From: Desulfovibrio sp.
Lineage (GTDB): Bacteria > Desulfobacterota > Desulfovibrionia > Desulfovibrionales > Desulfovibrionaceae
Direction of reading: 5' to 3'
NCBI GenBank assembly: GCA_028708195.1
Contig: JAQVZK010000093.1
Coordinates: forward strand, 1 to 8,435
Length of the DNA stretch: 8,435 nucleotides
Shown here: positions 5,376-8,435 of the stretch, one piece after another
Layout of the letters: every line of letters starts with the position of its first letter
How positions within the stretch are numbered: the first letter of the stretch is position 1
Position numbers and translations under genes: made by a program
Notes under the pieces: model-generated
Database searches by the model: none
What the model was told of the DNA's origin: nothing
What the model saw: the letters and a program-made list of their open reading frames with translations, nothing else

Positions 5376-6368
5376 TTACCGGGCGAACTTGTGGCGCAGT
5401 GCGCGGGCCTTGCAAACAAGTTCGGGGCGGTATTCAAAGTGCATAATATCGTATTCATGCCACTTGCCGCCCCAGATGAATCCGGCCTGCTCAAAAGCGT
5501 CAACAATGGCTGGAGGATAACTGAACTGAAGCGGATGCGGGCGCAGCTTGCTCCAGCGCCAGTATGGGGCGAGGCGTGAACTCAGATCAATAGCAATGCC
5601 AAAAGCGTGCGGACTCAGGCGCGATTCACCCGCGATGCGCCGCCACATAAAACCGCCTTCCATTTTAAGAAAGGCCCGCAACTGCGGGTCGTTACGCACA
5701 GCTTCAACAAGTACCACGTCAGTCGCAGCCAGGGCCATACCTGCGGGAGACGACAGGCGTAAGGGCTGCCCCACAAGCCGCGCTGGCACAAGCTGCTTGT
5801 TCACTTGGGCAGGGGTGCCCCCATAAAGCGCCACCAAAAAATCGTACGAACGCTTGCGCCCCGGCGAGACGCCGTAGGGGGTGTCAGGCCGCTCAGGCTC
5901 AAGGGGATAGGGATCTGCCATACTGGTGCGCACGTCCACATCCCATACTTCAGCCATATTCTGCCCGCCAGCAATGCTCTTTGCAGGAGCGTAACGGCCG
6001 TAAAGCACCCGCCCTCTGTCGCCCAGCAAAAGCCATAGTCCTTCTGCGTCAGATGCAAGACCAGTGATCTGCGGGTACGAGGACCGCAAACACTGCAAAT
6101 CGACGCGTGTTTCCGCGTCAAGACTGCCCAGATCAACAGAATCTTCGACTTTCGGGGCGGGTCCGCTGGCGCAAAGCTCACGCTTTCCGGGCACTGGTGC
6201 GGCAACATCTGGTGCGGCACTGTCGTGACCGCTTGAAGGCGTTGCAGGAGCGGAAACAAAGCCGGGGCTGGCAGCATCTTCAGCGGCGGCATGCACATAT
6301 GAAGCGATGGCAAGCAACAGGCCCAGGTACACAAAAAAGCAGAAAAATTGTTTTGCAATGCGTGTCAT
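5376..6368 (-). CDS. Exported M15-family zinc peptidase (D,D-/L,D-peptidase-like)
   Basis: The 330-residue protein starts with a signal peptide: basic MTRIAKQ, a hydrophobic stretch to about residue 24, and a likely signal peptidase I cut after VHA at 27. An Ala/Pro/Ser-rich spacer follows to about residue 62, then a poorly characterised middle part, and a C-terminal M15 peptidase domain from about residue 170. SPHAFGIAID gives zinc ligands His254 and Asp261; YDIMHFEYRPEL gives the third ligand His310 and the probable catalytic acid Asp307 three residues before it. VanY and M15C endolysin-type enzymes with this layout cleave stem-peptide bonds of peptidoglycan, so a role in cell wall turnover in the periplasm is likely; the exact bond is not predictable. 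All ligands are intact. The ATG at 6368 is fixed by an in-frame stop just upstream. The ribosome site is weak (GGGTAGG). The gene stands alone, divergent from mtaB. Confidence 0.88.
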   Translation of the reverse strand: MTRIAKQFFCFFVYLGLLLAIASYVHAAAEDAASPGFVSAPATPSSGHDSAAPDVAAPVPGKRELCASGPAPKVEDSVDLGSLDAETRVDLQCLRSSYPQITGLASDAEGLWLLLGDRGRVLYGRYAPAKSIAGGQNMAEVWDVDVRTSMADPYPLEPERPDTPYGVSPGRKRSYDFLVALYGGTPAQVNKQLVPARLVGQPLRLSSPAGMALAATDVVLVEAVRNDPQLRAFLKMEGGFMWRRIAGESRLSPHAFGIAIDLSSRLAPYWRWSKLRPHPLQFSYPPAIVDAFEQAGFIWGGKWHEYDIMHFEYRPELVCKARALRHKFAR

Positions 6369-6427
6369 GCACGCAGCCTACCCGCGCCATGCTTGTCAAG
6401 GCAAGCGCTTTTGCGTACATCAGCGCC
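6369..6427. promoter_or_regulatory. Divergent spacer between M15 peptidase gene and mtaB
   Basis: This 59-bp gap must carry or adjoin both start signals. On the plus strand TTGTCA (6393-6398), 17 nt, then TACATC (6416-6421) is a weak promoter-like pair that would start RNA close to the mtaB ATG. On the minus strand the same site reads TTGACA (6399-6394), but I find no acceptable -10 box at the right distance. The calls are tentative. Confidence 0.3.
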
Positions 6428-8002
6428 ATGTCTACCTGGAAATTTTTTCTGGTCACGTTTGGCTGCAAGGTCAATCAGTATGAAACGCAATCCTTGCGTG
6501 AAGCTTGGCTGAAGCTTGGCGGTGTGGAGTGCTCCAGCCCTGCCGAAGCTGATGCCATTTGCGTCAACAGTTGCGCCATCACCTCCAAGGGTGAAAGAGA
6601 CGCACGCAACGCCGTTTTTCGCCTGCGCCGCGAAGCGCCCAAAGCCCGCCTCATTCTCACGGGCTGCGCGGCACGACTGTTTGCCAATTACCAGCCTCGG
6701 CCCGGGGCGACATGGGCGGCCCCTGATCTTCTGCTTGCACAGGAGCATAAGGACATCTTGTTGCAGGGGCCGTGGGTTACTTCGTCTGTGGCGCTGCACA
6801 GCCTGACGCCGGGTTCGGGACAGCCTACAGAAGAGATCGCGGCTGCGACGGCTCAAAACCCCCTTGGCGTGGCCGCAGAATCTGCTTTTGCCGTTGCGCA
6901 TGAAGCCAGCGCGCCTCAGATCAGCGCGCCTCAGATCAGCACGTCCGGCATCAGTACTCCTGGCCAGCCACAGGGCTTTCCGCCGTTTGCCATTTCGACA
7001 TTTAAACGCGCCCGACCTGTGCTCAAGGTGCAAGACGGCTGTGCCCACCGCTGTACCTACTGCATTGTGCCCCTGACACGGGGACGACCCCATAGCCGCC
7101 TTGCGGAAGATATCATTGCTGAAGCCCGCCGCCTGCTTGAGGCCGGGCATGTTGAAATCATGATTTCGGGCATCAATCTTGGTCAGTATGGCCGTGGCAA
7201 CAAGCATATGGGGGACTTTTGGGATTTGCTGCGCACGCTTGATGCGGCGCTGGCCCCGGAGTTTGCCGGTCGGGCGCGCTTTCGCATCAGCTCTCTTGAA
7301 CCGGGGCAGCTCAATGAACGCGGGCTGGACAGTATACGTGACTGCCGCCTGCTTTGCCCGCATTTGCATATTTCATTGCAGCACGGCAGTCAGTCGGTAC
7401 TAAAGCGCATGGGCCGTGGACATTACACCGCCGCCATGCTTGAAAAGGCCGTGACAACGCTTGCTGACCACTGGCCGGTCATGGGCCTGGGAGCGGATAT
7501 TATCGCCGGATTTCCGGGTGAAACCGAGGATGATGTGCGGGAGCTGTTGGCGCTTGTTAAACGCCTGCCCTTGACCTATGCACATGTGTTTCCCTATTCG
7601 CGCCGTCCGGGCACTGCCGCAGATCGCTTTGACCAACAGGTGCCTCATGCGCTCAAGCTTCAGCGTGCCGCCGGAATCCGCCAAGCCGTTGCGCAAAAAC
7701 AGCGTGATTTTCTTGAGGCGCAACTGACGCTCCCGCAAATGCTGCTGGCCCCGGATGTTTCAGGCACGGGGCACGACAGCCCCCAACCGCGCGCGGCCCA
7801 GCAGATCAAGGGCGTTAACGAATACTATGCCGCCTGTTTCATGCAGGCTCGTCAAAAACCCGTAGATGGCGGCTCCAGGCCCTCCCCTTTTGCACAGGGG
7901 CAGCCGGGGCTTTTGCGTGTGCGCCCCGTAGCGGTGACAGAGAAGGGCCTGCTTGTGGAAGAATTGCCCCTGCGTGGTGCACATGACCACGGGCAGATAT
8001 GA
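6428..8002 (+). CDS. mtaB: tRNA methylthiotransferase, MtaB type
   Basis: MiaB/MtaB-family radical SAM enzymes insert a methylthio group into modified A37 of tRNA; MtaB acts on threonylcarbamoyladenosine (t6A to ms2t6A) in tRNAs reading ANN codons. In this 524-residue protein the N-terminal UPF0004 domain has its three cluster cysteines: Cys13 in TFGCKVNQYE, Cys49 in VNSCAIT and Cys80 in TGCAAR. The radical SAM CxxxCxxC is Cys205/209/212 in DGCAHRCTYC. The barrel follows (SGINLGQYG, RISSLEP, HLHISLQHGS, GADIIAGFPGE, HVFPYSRRPGT) and a divergent TRAM-like RNA-binding tail. TFGCKVNQYE favours MtaB over MiaB or RimO. Members are usually 420-450 residues; the excess is mostly a low-complexity linker (about 115-190). 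I chose ATG 6428 because the conserved first strand starts there; ATG 6389 is also in frame. Neither has a clear Shine-Dalgarno. Confidence 0.85.
   Translation: MSTWKFFLVTFGCKVNQYETQSLREAWLKLGGVECSSPAEADAICVNSCAITSKGERDARNAVFRLRREAPKARLILTGCAARLFANYQPRPGATWAAPDLLLAQEHKDILLQGPWVTSSVALHSLTPGSGQPTEEIAAATAQNPLGVAAESAFAVAHEASAPQISAPQISTSGISTPGQPQGFPPFAISTFKRARPVLKVQDGCAHRCTYCIVPLTRGRPHSRLAEDIIAEARRLLEAGHVEIMISGINLGQYGRGNKHMGDFWDLLRTLDAALAPEFAGRARFRISSLEPGQLNERGLDSIRDCRLLCPHLHISLQHGSQSVLKRMGRGHYTAAMLEKAVTTLADHWPVMGLGADIIAGFPGETEDDVRELLALVKRLPLTYAHVFPYSRRPGTAADRFDQQVPHALKLQRAAGIRQAVAQKQRDFLEAQLTLPQMLLAPDVSGTGHDSPQPRAAQQIKGVNEYYAACFMQARQKPVDGGSRPSPFAQGQPGLLRVRPVAVTEKGLLVEELPLRGAHDHGQI
6908..6967 (+). 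repeat. 15-nt tandem repeat inside mtaB
   Basis: Two identical 15-nt units (6908-6922 and 6923-6937, AGCGCGCCTCAGATC) are followed by two degenerate ones (6938-6952, 6953-6967). They encode the pentapeptides SAPQI, SAPQI, STSGI and STPGQ at residues 161-180 of MtaB, within the linker between the UPF0004 and radical SAM domains. The in-frame unit length permits expansion or contraction without breaking the gene. Confidence 0.85.
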
Positions 8003-8107
8003 ACGCAGCGCGCCAGCCAGCCACCAGACAGCGACCAGACAGATATTTTGCCTTGGCCTGAAAATGCTGCCCCGTAAGTATTCCTGACGGAGCACCAGTA
8101 CTATATC

Positions 8108-8142
8108 AAACAAAACTCCCCGCAGCGCGGGGAGTTTTGTTT
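8108..8142. terminator. Bidirectional intrinsic terminator
   Basis: A 16-bp perfect stem (8108-8123 with 8127-8142) closes a 3-nt loop, AGC. The GC core CTCCCCGC/GCGGGGAG is flanked by A-rich and T-rich arms, so either strand gives a hairpin with a U-rich end (GUUUUUGG on plus, GUUUG on minus). It lies 105 bp after mtaB and 78 bp past the stop of the convergent DJ-1/PfpI gene, and probably ends both transcripts. The sequence between 8003 and 8107 shows no gene. Confidence 0.9.
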
Positions 8143-8220
8143 TTGGACTGTCAGATTCTGCCACAAGAGCAGATTAGCTTTGAAAAAGGCTCTACCCCCC
8201 TACGGGGTCATACCGACCTG

Positions 8221-8435
8221 TTAAATACTGATTTTAGCACCGAGCAGTTTGGCAAAAGCTGCTATCCAGGCGGGATGCGCAGGCCATGCCGGGGCGGTGA
8301 CAAAGTGGCCGTCCACCACTGCGTTGGTGAGGGTTTCGTTAAATTCACCCAATTTGGCTCCGGCGTCCACCACATTAGGCTTCACAGCGGGATAGGCCGT
8401 GCAGGTACAGTTTTTCAGCACGCCAGCAGAAACCA
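8221..8435 (-). CDS. DJ-1/PfpI-family protein, C-terminal part (cut by window edge)
   Basis: Only the last 71 residues are present; the start and the nucleophile-elbow cysteine of the family lie beyond 8435. The segment [26 protein letters not shown] followed by [29 protein letters not shown] resembles the C-terminal third of DJ-1/PfpI proteins, where a T-Y-P segment, a V-DG-LVT strand and a closing helix are usual. The superfamily includes glyoxalase/deglycase-like proteins, chaperones and intracellular proteases, so no activity can be assigned. An internal GTG at 8421 is not the true start, since the frame continues open to the window edge. The stop is TAA. The gene converges on mtaB. Confidence 0.75.
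   Translation of the reverse strand, partial: VSAGVLKNCTCTAYPAVKPNVVDAGAKLGEFNETLTNAVVDGHFVTAPAWPAHPAWIAAFAKLLGAKISI

Noticed and set aside
6394..6399. Perfect TTGACA on the minus strand upstream of the M15 peptidase gene
   Set aside because: No hexamer resembling TATAAT lies 16-18 nt downstream, so a promoter cannot be supported from this box alone.
6365..7369. Minus-strand open frame of about 330 codons opposite mtaB
   Set aside because: It is antisense to a gene with intact catalytic motifs and shows Arg/Ala-rich composition without any domain.
8022..8041. Short direct repeat ACCAGACAG with a 2-nt gap downstream of mtaB
   Set aside because: It is too short and isolated to call a repeat element, and no terminal structures surround it.
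8161..8220. Second small hairpin (ACCCC/GGGGT) followed by U-run after the DJ-1/PfpI gene
   Set aside because: The stem is only 5 bp and ten or so bases separate it from the U-run. The strong hairpin at 8108-8142 already serves as terminator.

Overview
The window reads as chromosomal DNA of a moderately GC-rich bacterium. Gene content, the regulatory layout and a hairpin type I associate with Desulfovibrio intergenic regions suggest Desulfovibrio or a close relative in the Desulfovibrionaceae. That placement is inference from general family knowledge, not from a search.

Positions 1-5083 (minus strand) hold a tryptophan biosynthesis operon, read right to left: a promoter with a perfect TTGACA box (5055-5083), a 29-residue leader peptide trpL with three consecutive Trp codons (4933-5022), an intrinsic terminator/attenuator (4865-4903), then trpE, a fused trpG-trpD, trpC, trpF and the first part of trpB, which runs off the left edge. 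Every junction overlaps (20, 11, 11 and 4 nt) and the Shine-Dalgarno sequences lie inside the preceding gene, so the operon looks translationally coupled. Together the enzymes take chorismate to anthranilate (TrpE with the TrpG domain), phosphoribosylanthranilate (TrpD domain), CdRP (TrpF), indole-3-glycerol phosphate (TrpC) and finally tryptophan (TrpB, with TrpA presumably just outside). The leader shows a complete classical attenuation switch: a 12-bp 2:3 antiterminator that excludes the 11-bp 3:4 terminator.

Positions 5084-5375 are non-coding. They contain a 17-nt inverted repeat and a 20-bp perfect palindrome inside a longer hairpin. Positions 5376-6368 (minus) encode an exported M15-family zinc peptidase. 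A 59-bp divergent spacer separates it from an MtaB-type tRNA methylthiotransferase (6428-8002, plus) that carries an unusual repeat-containing linker. A strong bidirectional terminator (8108-8142) lies between mtaB and the convergent, truncated end of a DJ-1/PfpI-family protein (8221-8435, minus).

Most of the window is ordinary housekeeping DNA. The most notable points are the full trp attenuator, the TrpG-TrpD fusion with what looks like a relic start region at its junction, and departures from family consensus at active-site positions in both TrpD (Asn to Gly in the KHGN motif) and TrpC (Glu to Ala in the ESG motif). I see no RNA genes, CRISPR arrays, mobile elements or an evident undescribed system.
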